Source of the DNA: CAMBDR01 sp046597185
Lineage (GTDB): Bacteria > Pseudomonadota > Gammaproteobacteria > Burkholderiales > Burkholderiaceae_D
Assembly: GCA_046597185.1 (NCBI GenBank)
Contig: JBKJLF010000542.1
Coordinates: 1 to 5,126, forward strand
Reading direction: 5' to 3'
Length of the DNA stretch: 5,126 nt
Shown here piece by piece: positions 1 through 4,921 of the stretch (positions within the stretch are counted from its first letter, which is position 1; each line of letters starts with the position of its first letter). The position numbers and the translations under genes were made by a program. The notes under the pieces are model-generated. The model did no database searches and had not been told where the DNA came from. It saw only the letters and a list, made by a program, of their open reading frames with translations.

Positions 1-310
1 CAACCCGGCAATACTGATCGAGCGGTGTTAATTTTTTCTACTGCATAGGCGTGTGAAAACAACCAAATCACCAGATCTGGTGTGATACTGTTATGCCGTT
101 AGATTTGATGACCCAAGCACCAGCATAATAGCCAGAATAGCACAGAAAAATGGACTTGTAAATTTTTTAGTCCAAATTTCTGACTTTTTGCGTGCGAGCA
201 CACCGCCATGCAAGCCAATATGCCGCGTGCGCCGCGATATGCATGTGAATGACTGCCACATACCAAGCGAATGCAACAGCAGGACTTTTTTAACGATTAA
301 AACGGATATC
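1..310. other. Upstream region without a confident gene
   Basis: No convincing coding region was found in these 310 bases. A minus-strand frame is open from about 312 to 91 and ends in a hydrophobic stretch (FFCAILAIMLVLG). It has no ribosome binding site, overlaps the start of the first regulator gene and shows no family signature, so I do not call it. The plus-strand frame of the regulator is also open back to a TTG at 188, but that extension is rich in Cys, Arg and Pro and is absent from the paralogous regulator. The one notable element is the palindrome at 69-82. Confidence 0.5.
69..82. promoter_or_regulatory. Perfect 14-base palindrome, possible operator
   Basis: CACCAGATCTGGTG equals its own reverse complement. 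The flanks ATCA and TGTGAT nearly extend the symmetry. XRE-type repressors bind as dimers to palindromes of this size, and the element lies about 230 bases upstream of the first XRE gene, so an operator role is possible. No second copy was noticed in the window, and the distance is long for simple autoregulation. The palindrome is seen directly; the function is inference. Confidence 0.3.
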
Positions 311-751
311 ATGACAAGCTTTGGAACCAAATTAAAGATTGAGCGGCAGCGGTTAGGGTTGACGCAAATTGAACTTGCAGAAATCGGTGCTGTTTCAAAA
401 AATACGCAGATTGCCTATGAGGGCGATGAAAACTCACCTACCGCCAAGTATTTGGCTGCGGTGGCGGAACGTGGCATCGACATTCATTTCTTGTTTTATG
501 GTGAATATGTCAATACAGGCGTTTCAAAACAGGTGGCTGAATTGTTGACCGTGTTAAACCAATTGCCGCCAACCCAGCAGGCAATGGCATTTGCCATGCT
601 GAACCTGTTTTTGGTTGGCCCCAAAACAGGGCAAGCAGCGTTGGTGCAAGCTGATGAAATTTGGCGTGCTGCGCGCTTGTTTCAAAAATTTTTACGCATG
701 AGCAACAAGGGCAAGCAACTTGTCGAGCACGCGGCAGAAATTGAACCATGA
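311..751 (+). CDS. XRE-family helix-turn-helix transcriptional regulator (first of a tandem pair)
   Basis: A 146-aa protein with an N-terminal Cro/C1-type DNA-binding domain at about residues 4-60. The core is LTQIELAEIGAVSKN (17-31), with a plausible recognition helix around VSKNTQIAYE and the trailing GIDIHFLFYG segment common in phage-repressor-like regulators. Residues 70-146 are predicted helical (ELLTVLNQLPPTQQAMAFAM) and probably dimerise. No S24/LexA-like peptidase domain is present, so it is not a self-cleaving repressor. ATG at 311 is chosen because MTSFGTKLKIER aligns with MTSVGQRLKAER of the downstream paralogue, although its ribosome site (GGA at 304-306) is weak. The frame stays open upstream to a TTG at 188, but the extra residues do not look like protein. 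It lies 90 bases before its paralogue, so the two may be co-transcribed. Its targets are unknown; the convergent minus-strand cluster is a candidate by proximity only. Confidence 0.88.
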   Translation: MTSFGTKLKIERQRLGLTQIELAEIGAVSKNTQIAYEGDENSPTAKYLAAVAERGIDIHFLFYGEYVNTGVSKQVAELLTVLNQLPPTQQAMAFAMLNLFLVGPKTGQAALVQADEIWRAARLFQKFLRMSNKGKQLVEHAAEIEP

Positions 752-841
752 CGAGGACTTATTCAAGGGCGTTGATGTGGTGCTGTTAGAATGACGGCTT
801 GGGGGATTTTGGTTCGGTAACGATTAGATTTGGGTGAAATA

Positions 842-1312
842 ATGACGAGTGTTGGGCAACGACTTAAAGCGGAACGTAATCGCAAGAAAAAGACCCTTGA
901 GCAGTTTAGCCTCATGGGTGGCATGACCAAAAATACTGAAGGCAACTACGAGAAGGAGCCGGATGAGAAAGGATACAGTTCGCCAACCCTGGAATACCTG
1001 ATGAAGCTGGCTACGGAAGGGGTGGATATTCATTACGTTATTTTTGGCACCTACCGCCCGGAAATGGTGAAGAAAGAAATTGATGAATTGATTGTGTTGC
1101 TGATGCAAATGCCGGATGCACACCGCGCAATCAGTTTTTCGATACTAACGATGTTTCAACAAACGGCAAGCGCGGGGTCGTTGGAGAGTGCGGCCACATT
1201 ATGGCGTAGCGTTCGGCTCTTTGGCCAGTTTTTTAAGATGGATGAAGCGGGGCGTAAGTTTGTGGAATTTACCGCCGAGAGTGTGTTGGCACCAAGCGCA
1301 ATCAAACCGTAG
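842..1312 (+). CDS. XRE-family helix-turn-helix transcriptional regulator (second of a tandem pair)
   Basis: A 156-aa paralogue of the preceding regulator. The N-terminal DNA-binding domain spans about residues 4-70, and KTLEQFSLMGGMTKNTEGNYE replaces the equivalent helix-turn-helix of the first copy. There is a short insertion (EPDEKGYSSP, 39-48) before the shared GVDIHYVIFGTY segment. The C-terminal helical part (EIDELIVLLMQMPDAHRAIS, then LWRSVRLFGQFFKMDEAGRKF) follows the first copy throughout, so this is a whole-gene duplication. The recognition-helix region differs between copies, suggesting different operators. ATG at 842 follows GGTGA (833-837) with a 4-base gap; an in-frame TTG at 830 is a less likely start. 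It ends 41 bases before the convergent membrane-protein gene. The family is confident; the regulated genes are not known. Confidence 0.88.
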   Translation: MTSVGQRLKAERNRKKKTLEQFSLMGGMTKNTEGNYEKEPDEKGYSSPTLEYLMKLATEGVDIHYVIFGTYRPEMVKKEIDELIVLLMQMPDAHRAISFSILTMFQQTASAGSLESAATLWRSVRLFGQFFKMDEAGRKFVEFTAESVLAPSAIKP

Positions 1313-1346
1313 GTAAGCAGGCTATTGGGGGGCAACAACCTTCGGT
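1306..1346. terminator. Imperfect inverted repeat between convergent genes
   Basis: ACCGTAGGT (1306-1314) can pair with ACCTTCGGT (1338-1346): eight base pairs with one central T-T mismatch, closing a loop of about 23 bases. It begins at the end of the second regulator gene and sits in the gap before the convergent membrane-protein gene, where a shared terminator would be expected. There is no clean T tract on either side, so intrinsic termination is only a guess. Confidence 0.22.
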
Positions 1347-1353
1347 AAAGTAC

Positions 1354-2223
1354 TTAATCTTCTTTGGGTGGCACGGCTGGCCACAGTTCTACAAATTTGT
1401 CGCCTGTCGCCAAAAAGTGCGCTCGTTTCGCCGGGTTCATGGCGTAATAATTTGTAAGCAAGGTAGCCGTGACGCCATCGGGGTCAGTTTGGGGATGCTC
1501 GTGGTTGGCTAGTTCGGTTTCTAATTTGGCGACGGTGGCGGTGAGTTCGTCTTCTTTCTTTTTACTGGCAAAAAATGCGGTGATGAGGTTGGCGATTGCT
1601 TGCAAAAGAATCGGGCCATTGAATATGACATAAGTGACGGCTAATGCCCAAGGCACTATTTTACGTTGTTCGTCATTCAAACCTTTGTATTTAAGGGTGG
1701 CTAATATACCTAAACCAATCGCCATAACCAAGGCAATGGCCATTTTTTGCCGGGTAGCCGCGTCTTCACCAGTGGGATCTTTTTTATGGTGGAAATACGT
1801 CATAAAACCAAAAACACCCCAGCCATGATCGCATGTCGTTGTGCCGAAGTGGGCATAAACACGAATAACTTTCAGGAAGGCAATCGCAGTAAAAAGATAC
1901 CAAAACACTTCAGTACTTTTCCCTAGCTGGTAGTATATTAAAGCCAGTGCTGCAACCATAATGTCATATACACAAAGCTCGCAAATATCTGCGCCGAGCT
2001 TCGTGCCGCGAAAGCGCATCATTGCTAACCAGACTGCAACGCTGATCCCCAAGTAGCCATAGTAGAAACCCACGTCTTTTGGTAGTTTGAATAAGGCGTT
2101 GGTAAATAGACCTTCGATTACACATATTAAGCAACCCAAAATTATTTTTGTAGCCAACGGCATCACTTGGGCGTGGGTCACTTCGCCAAAACTGGGTAAC
2201 ACAGGTATTTTCAAACGTAGCAT
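1354..2223 (-). CDS. Multi-pass membrane protein of unknown family with charged C-terminal tail
   Basis: A 289-aa protein that I cannot place in a known family. After a short N-terminus with the pattern MLRLKIPVLPSFGEVTHAQV, about six hydrophobic segments follow: residues 25-47, 52-69, 80-100, 105-124, 161-178 and 188-218. A Lys/Glu-rich stretch (KKKEDELTATVAKLETEL, 221-238) could form a short coiled coil and leads into a soluble tail ending PPKED. Cysteines occur in CxxC-like spacing at 31/34 and 81/84. The ATG at 2223 has an excellent ribosome site, AAGGAG (2236-2231), 7 bases upstream. It lies 55 bases downstream of a proline-rich protein gene and is probably co-transcribed with it. The same arrangement recurs at 3430-2921, where a mini-ORF shares its first 28 residues (15 identical, mostly with different codons). 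The N-terminus is thus under protein-level selection and may be a functional signal. Transport, immunity or signalling roles are all possible; none is shown. Confidence 0.8.
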   Translation of the reverse strand: MLRLKIPVLPSFGEVTHAQVMPLATKIILGCLICVIEGLFTNALFKLPKDVGFYYGYLGISVAVWLAMMRFRGTKLGADICELCVYDIMVAALALIYYQLGKSTEVFWYLFTAIAFLKVIRVYAHFGTTTCDHGWGVFGFMTYFHHKKDPTGEDAATRQKMAIALVMAIGLGILATLKYKGLNDEQRKIVPWALAVTYVIFNGPILLQAIANLITAFFASKKKEDELTATVAKLETELANHEHPQTDPDGVTATLLTNYYAMNPAKRAHFLATGDKFVELWPAVPPKED

Positions 2224-2278
2224 TATTCAACTCCTTTTTAAATCACATTAAACATCGTTATCTGCACCAACGGCTCGC

Positions 2279-2662
2279 TTATTTGTTTGGCGGTGGCTGA
2301 GGCAAATCCGGCCCCATCGCACTTGGCATTATGACGAATGGGGGCGTGGTTAATTTGGTTGGTGGTGTCGGTTGTGGGGGGGCAGGCGCAATAAAATTAA
2401 CGACGCCATCTAACTGGCTCGTTCCCAATCGGGGCTGGGTCGGTTGTGGGGGATCAGGCGAACCAAAATTAACGACGCCAGCCAGTTGACTCGTGCCCAG
2501 TTGTGGTTGTGTTGGTTGCGGCAGGTCTGGAATCATAATGTTGGTACTTGGTGGTTTGGTTTGCGCGGGCTGTGGTAAATCTGGCCCAATTAGCGGGTGA
2601 ACTGCGTCAACCAGCGCAACACCCAACACCCCACCCGAGGCGGCAAAATCTGAAAAAAGCAT
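2279..2662 (-). CDS. Proline-rich PDxPQP-repeat protein, copy 1
   Basis: A 127-aa protein of unknown function. Residues 1-25 (starting MLFSDFAASGGVLGVALVDA) are mildly hydrophobic. The rest is built around five copies of P-D/A-L/P-P-Q-P, at about residues 27, 45, 69, 93 and 118, with spacers of 18-25 residues. Two of these are near-perfect 24-residue units (45-68 and 69-92, 19 identities). The low charge and high proline suggest an extended polyproline-type chain. ATG at 2662 is preferred over an upstream in-frame start at 2800. It has GGAGA (2673-2669) six bases upstream, and the matching upstream frame in the sister copy carries a TAG stop, so the extension is not coding. It precedes the large membrane-protein gene by 55 bases. 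A multi-core peptide precursor, a secreted repeat protein or a partner of the membrane protein are all conceivable. The GG at residues 10-11 lacks the usual leader pattern of double-glycine peptides. Confidence 0.72.
   Translation of the reverse strand: MLFSDFAASGGVLGVALVDAVHPLIGPDLPQPAQTKPPSTNIMIPDLPQPTQPQLGTSQLAGVVNFGSPDPPQPTQPRLGTSQLDGVVNFIAPAPPQPTPPTKLTTPPFVIMPSAMGPDLPQPPPNK
2387..2530 (-). repeat. Two 72-base in-frame tandem repeats inside the proline-rich gene
   Basis: Codons 45-68 (2530-2459) and 69-92 (2458-2387) encode units of identical length matching at 19 of 24 residues: PDxPQPTQPxLGTSQL followed by xGVVNF. Many matching residues use different codons, so the repeat is old and maintained at protein level rather than a fresh slippage product. 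The sister gene has only four PDxPQP motifs and lacks this pair, so repeat number differs between paralogues. Confidence 0.75.
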
Positions 2663-2972
2663 AGCGAGTCTCCGTATTATTTTATGAATTTTAGGAATTC
2701 TAGCATAACCCACGGTGACGCAAGCATTGCTTTGTATGAAAACAACATGCAATTGATTAATTAGTCTTGCCTTTAAGCATGTTAGTGCGATATCTTGCAT
2801 TATCTGGCACCACTGGAATTTTTATAAATGGTTTGCACACGATCATAAATTAATGCGCACTGTGGGCTTGAGCCTTATCAGTTTGAATGGCGCGGCGGCT
2901 TGCCTGCTCAATTACGGCAATTAAATTCGCTTTTTTTGCTGGCATTGCCTGCGCCAAGCCCGCCAAACCACC
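2567..2972 (-). repeat. Long direct repeat, copy 1 (pairs with 3335-3739)
   Basis: This block of about 406 bases recurs 767-768 bases away. It contains the last 16 aligned codons of the CPBP protease gene, the whole intergenic region and the first 32 codons of the proline-rich gene. By hand alignment the part from the ATG of the proline-rich gene to 2972 (about 310 bases) differs at nine positions plus one single-base indel, roughly 97% identity. Similarity falls away abruptly after the first PDLPQP motif on one side and at 2972/2973 on the other. Confidence 0.9.
2697..2723 (-). promoter_or_regulatory. Putative promoter for proline-rich gene copy 1
   Basis: On the minus strand an extended -10-like TGC-TAGAAT (2705-2697) lies 35 bases before the start codon. 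An imperfect -35-like TTGCGT (2723-2718) lies 15 bases further upstream, slightly short of the usual 16-18. Both elements are unchanged in the duplicate block, where neighbouring bases do vary (CACCGTGGG against CACTGCGGG between the elements). The ORF upstream ends about 200 bases away, so the gene needs its own promoter or a long leader. Motif-based only. Confidence 0.35.
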
Positions 2973-3049
2973 TTTGCTGCAAGTGGCAAGACTTGCTCAT
3001 CTGTCACTGGCCCGAAATTCGGGCGTGCTGGCATTTTCATTCGTATCAT
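2921..3049 (-). pseudogene. Chimeric 42-aa mini-ORF: membrane-protein N-terminus joined to CPBP-protease C-terminus
   Basis: The ORF opens at ATG 3049 with AAAGGA (3063-3058) eight bases upstream. Residues 1-28, starting MIRMKMPARPNFGPVTDEQV, align without gaps to the start of the 289-aa membrane protein (15 of 28 identical, about 62% of bases). From residue 27 (VVWRAWRRQCQQKKRI) it copies the C-terminus of the CPBP protease (VVWWAWHRQCQQKKRI). A single CAA to TAA change ends it three codons earlier than that gene. It lies 54 bases after proline-rich copy 2, just as the full membrane-protein gene lies 55 bases after copy 1. The simplest reading is the joint of a tandem duplication that left only the 5' tip of a membrane-protein gene. 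The ribosome site and frame are intact, so a small basic peptide could still be made; whether it does anything is unknown. Confidence 0.7.
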
Positions 3050-3103
3050 TATTCTTATCCTTTCCCATTACATTGCGGTTTGGCATTTGCAACCGCCATT
3101 AAT

Positions 3104-3430
3104 TCATTTTTGTGGTGGCTGTGGAAAATCTGGCAATATGAAATTTGCAATAATATTCCCTTGTATTGTCATTAATTTGGGCGGTAGCGGTTGTGGGGGA
3201 TCAGGTGGTATAAGGTTATTTGAGCTGCCACTCAACAAAAGTGCCGTAAACTGAGTTGGCGGGGGTTGCGGGAAATCTGGCCCCATCGCACTTGGCATAG
3301 TATTAAATGGGTTCCCCACCAACTTGCTTGGAGTTGGCTGTGGTAAGTCTGGCCCAAGTAGCGGGTGTACTAAATCAATCAGCGCAACACCCAACACCCC
3401 ACCCGCGGCGGCAAAATCTGAAAAAAGCAT
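3104..3430 (-). CDS. Proline-rich PDxPQP-repeat protein, copy 2
   Basis: A 108-aa paralogue of the protein at 2279-2662. The first 32 residues are nearly the same (MLFSDFAAAGGVLGVALIDL, then VHPLLGPDLPQP). The remainder is divergent but keeps four PD-L/F/P-PQP motifs at residues 27, 51, 76 and 100, and ends in PDFPQPPQK. The stretch MPSAMGPDFPQPPP (45-58) matches MPSAMGPDLPQPPP at the very end of copy 1, so segments have moved relative to one another or repeats have been lost. ATG at 3430 has GGAGA (3441-3437) six bases upstream, and the frame is closed further upstream by a TAG. The protease gene lies 248 bases before it and the chimeric mini-ORF 54 bases after it. Function is unknown; the strong retention of the motif argues for a selected repeat protein rather than a chance frame. 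Confidence 0.72.
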   Translation of the reverse strand: MLFSDFAAAGGVLGVALIDLVHPLLGPDLPQPTPSKLVGNPFNTMPSAMGPDFPQPPPTQFTALLLSGSSNNLIPPDPPQPLPPKLMTIQGNIIANFILPDFPQPPQK

Positions 3431-3739
3431 AGCGAGTCTCCGAATTATTTTATGAATTTTAGGAATTCTAGCATAACCCGCAGTGACGCAAGCATTGCTT
3501 TGTATGGAAACAACATGCTATTGATTAATTAATCTTGCCTTTAAGCATGTTAGTGCGATATCTTGCATTATCTGGCACCACTGGAATTTTATAAATGGTT
3601 TGCACACGATCATAAATTAATGCGCACTGTGGGCTTGAGCCTTATCAGTTTGAATGGCGCGGCGGCTTGCCTGCTCAATTACGGCAATTGAATTCGCTTT
3701 TTTTGCTGGCATTGCCTGTGCCAAGCCCACCAAACCACC
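3335..3739 (-). repeat. Long direct repeat, copy 2 (pairs with 2567-2972)
   Basis: This is the second copy of the block at 2567-2972. Here the protease end is attached to a complete CPBP gene, so this copy probably keeps the original arrangement at the upstream edge. The single-base indel is in a run of T (five in copy 1, four here, near 3588). The palindrome GATTAATTAATC is perfect here (3523-3534) but carries one change in copy 1 (2755-2766). Confidence 0.9.
3465..3491 (-). promoter_or_regulatory. Putative promoter for proline-rich gene copy 2
   Basis: This is the counterpart of 2697-2723: extended -10-like TGC-TAGAAT (3473-3465) and -35-like TTGCGT (3491-3486), spacing 15, located 35 bases before the start codon. 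The perfect 12-base palindrome GATTAATTAATC (3523-3534) lies about 30 bases upstream of the -35 element and could bind an activator. Both points are inference from motifs. Confidence 0.35.
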
Positions 3740-4524
3740 AAAATGGCGAGCACTTCAAGCGCCAGATGCCCGTATATCAGACTTAGCGGTGTTTCGCCAT
3801 GCAACAACCCGGCACGCACGACGTATGGTCTATATAAGCCGTCAAAAATCATCACCGTAAAGTCCCATACAAAGTGCGCCGCCATCGGTGCGATAAAGTC
3901 CTCCGTTAGCAACCAAAGCAAGGAACACAAAATCGCGCCAATCGAATAGGTTAATACTGCACCCCCACTGAATCGCTGGCTAAAAAAATGCAATGCTGAA
4001 AAAACAATGACCTGCACAACGATTGATGCCCCTACACTGAAGCGCCCAAGCATCCACCTGAGCAGCATATCTCTAAGCAGGACTTCTTCGATAAATGCTG
4101 GCGCTAAGGCAAATACGATTGCTGCGGATAAAAGCCCAAACCGCAGATTTTCCCAATGGATTTGCTGCCAGCCGTTTGCCAGCAGATAAGGGAACAGTGA
4201 CAACAACAACGCAACCACCGTCCAGCCAGCAATAGCCCAGCCGTGGCGTGGCAACAATGGCTGTGCGGGATTTGCCCCCAATTTACGCCTCAGCCATAAA
4301 TAGGAAAAAAAACTCAGCAAGATGGCAAACGCCATAGCCGCAGTGCTGGAAGAAGAGGTTCGTTGTACGTGCGTGACCTTCATTAATGCCAAAGTAATAA
4401 TAAGAAACAGCGGTATACTCGGCAAGAATACAAACAAAAGCAAGGCTCGTTTTTTTGCGTTCATTATTGAAAGGCGCTTTGGTAGGATGAGGCAGGCTGC
4501 TTTGCCAAGAAGGGGGAATTTCAT
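3679..4524 (-). CDS. CPBP family intramembrane metalloprotease (CAAX protease / Abi type)
   Basis: A 281-aa polytopic membrane protein with about eight hydrophobic segments, roughly at residues 28-49, 62-79, 98-116, 127-145, 165-182, 187-206, 211-228 and 248-266. The three motifs of the CPBP (CAAX protease and bacteriocin-processing) family are intact: EEVLLR (Glu146, Glu147, Arg151), FSALH (Phe175, His179) and HFVWD (His217, Asp221). It should therefore be a catalytically competent membrane peptidase of the Rce1-like fold. In lactic acid bacteria, members beside bacteriocin genes act in self-immunity. Here the gene follows a double-glycine peptide gene by 71 bases on the same strand, matching that context. 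The start is uncertain: ATG 4524 has only a close GGAAG, TTG 4533 is possible, and ATG 4464 would give 261 aa directly before the first membrane segment. The last 16 aligned codons are duplicated at 2921-2972. Immunity versus maturation cannot be separated from sequence. Confidence 0.88.
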   Translation of the reverse strand: MKFPLLGKAACLILPKRLSIMNAKKRALLLFVFLPSIPLFLIITLALMKVTHVQRTSSSSTAAMAFAILLSFFSYLWLRRKLGANPAQPLLPRHGWAIAGWTVVALLLSLFPYLLANGWQQIHWENLRFGLLSAAIVFALAPAFIEEVLLRDMLLRWMLGRFSVGASIVVQVIVFSALHFFSQRFSGGAVLTYSIGAILCSLLWLLTEDFIAPMAAHFVWDFTVMIFDGLYRPYVVRAGLLHGETPLSLIYGHLALEVLAILVVWWAWHRQCQQKKRIQLP

Positions 4525-4534
4525 ATCTTCCAAT

Positions 4535-4555
4535 GCCTGCAGTATGGCTACAGGC
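4535..4555 (-). other. Small hairpin just before the protease gene
   Basis: GCCTG and CAGGC form a 5-bp stem around an 11-base loop, ending 11 bases before the protease ATG and next to its weak ribosome site. It might tune translation of the protease relative to the peptide, but a stem this short could be chance. Confidence 0.25.
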
Positions 4556-4572
4556 TATTGAAGGATGTTGAC

Positions 4573-4591
4573 ATTTGAAATGGTTTCAAAT
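4573..4591 (-). other. Perfect 8-bp inverted repeat right after the peptide gene
   Basis: ATTTGAAA and TTTCAAAT are exact reverse complements separated by three bases. The hairpin starts 4 bases after the peptide gene's stop codon. It is AT-rich and no T tract follows it on the minus strand, so it is not a classical intrinsic terminator. It could stabilise or attenuate the transcript between the peptide and the protease gene, or be a dimeric protein-binding site. Confidence 0.45.
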
Positions 4592-4595
4592 AAAA

Positions 4596-4775
4596 CTATT
4601 TCTCAAGCCAATTAAAGCTAAAAACGTACTCAAAGGCACCGTTAACCATATCACGAACAGTCTCCCTAAAATTGCGATCTTTTGGGTCGCCTGTGTACTC
4701 GTACTCCGAACCCAGGTTACGCCGCCCACCCGAGACTTCCACTACTTCCACTTGTGTTAATTCTTGCATACCCAT
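4596..4775 (-). CDS. Double-glycine leader peptide, bacteriocin/microcin-like precursor
   Basis: A 59-aa precursor. Residues 1-17, MGMQELTQVEVVEVSGG, fit the double-glycine leader consensus (ELT, hydrophobic residues at the -4, -7 and -12 type positions, ending V-S-G-G). Such leaders are removed by C39-peptidase ABC exporters, here predicted after Gly17. The mature part would be about 42 residues, RRNLGSEYEYTGDPKDRNFR followed by a segment ending AFEYVFSFNWLEK. It has no cysteine, is rich in Arg/Lys and Asp/Glu, and is amphipathic towards its aromatic C-terminus. It lacks the Gly-rich GxxxG helices typical of two-peptide bacteriocins. ATG 4775 is chosen for GGAG (4785-4782) six bases upstream; ATG 4769 would be an alternative. 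The CPBP protease gene follows at 71 bases. Bacteriocin, microcin or secreted signal peptide are the options; no exporter gene lies in the window. Confidence 0.75.
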   Translation of the reverse strand: MGMQELTQVEVVEVSGGRRNLGSEYEYTGDPKDRNFRETVRDMVNGAFEYVFSFNWLEK

Positions 4776-4842
4776 GTATTTCTCCAAAATATAAATTAAA
4801 ATGATCTTTCACCGGGATAACAGTATCCGAATGTACGGCTTA

Positions 4843-4866
4843 CCGGCACGGAAAACCGCAGGCCGG
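4843..4866. other. GC-rich stem-loop
   Basis: CCGGC (4843-4847) pairs with GCCGG (4862-4866). Inside it CGG (4849-4851) pairs with CCG (4856-4858) around an AAAA loop, leaving an A/CAG internal loop. This is the most stable-looking hairpin in the upstream region. It could be the stem of a terminator from an upstream gene or a leader RNA element; no T tract follows immediately on either strand. Confidence 0.3.
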
Positions 4867-4921
4867 ATTATTGCAGAAAAAACAGTAGCTTGCAAGCTTT
4901 ACCGTAAAACATAAGTAAATT

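Noticed and set aside
7..11. The GG at residues 10-11 of the proline-rich proteins as a double-glycine processing site (near 2630 and 3398)
   Set aside because: The preceding segment (MLFSDFAAS) is too short and lacks the ELxxVxGG pattern seen in the real leader at 4775, so processing by a C39 exporter is not supported.
83..95. Shared 11-mer GATACTGTTAT at 83-95 (plus) and within 4814-4829 (minus)
   Set aside because: Exact 11-base matches are expected several times by chance when both strands of a 5-kb window are compared.
91..312. Minus-strand ORF with a hydrophobic C-terminus opposite the start of the first regulator
   Set aside because: It has no ribosome binding site, overlaps the confident regulator start, has an odd composition and shows no recognisable motif. 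A real small membrane protein is not excluded, but support is too thin.
2663..2800. N-terminal extension of proline-rich copy 1 to an upstream start at 2800
   Set aside because: The same frame in the nearly identical sister block is interrupted by TAG, while the internal ATG has a well-spaced GGAGA in both copies.
2887..3102. Plus-strand ORF beginning MARRLACSITAIKFAFFAGI, resembling a signal peptide, and its twin at 3654-3860
   Set aside because: Both are antisense shadows of the protease 3' end inside the direct repeat. After the repeat boundary the two frames share nothing, and the minus-strand reading explains the similarity.
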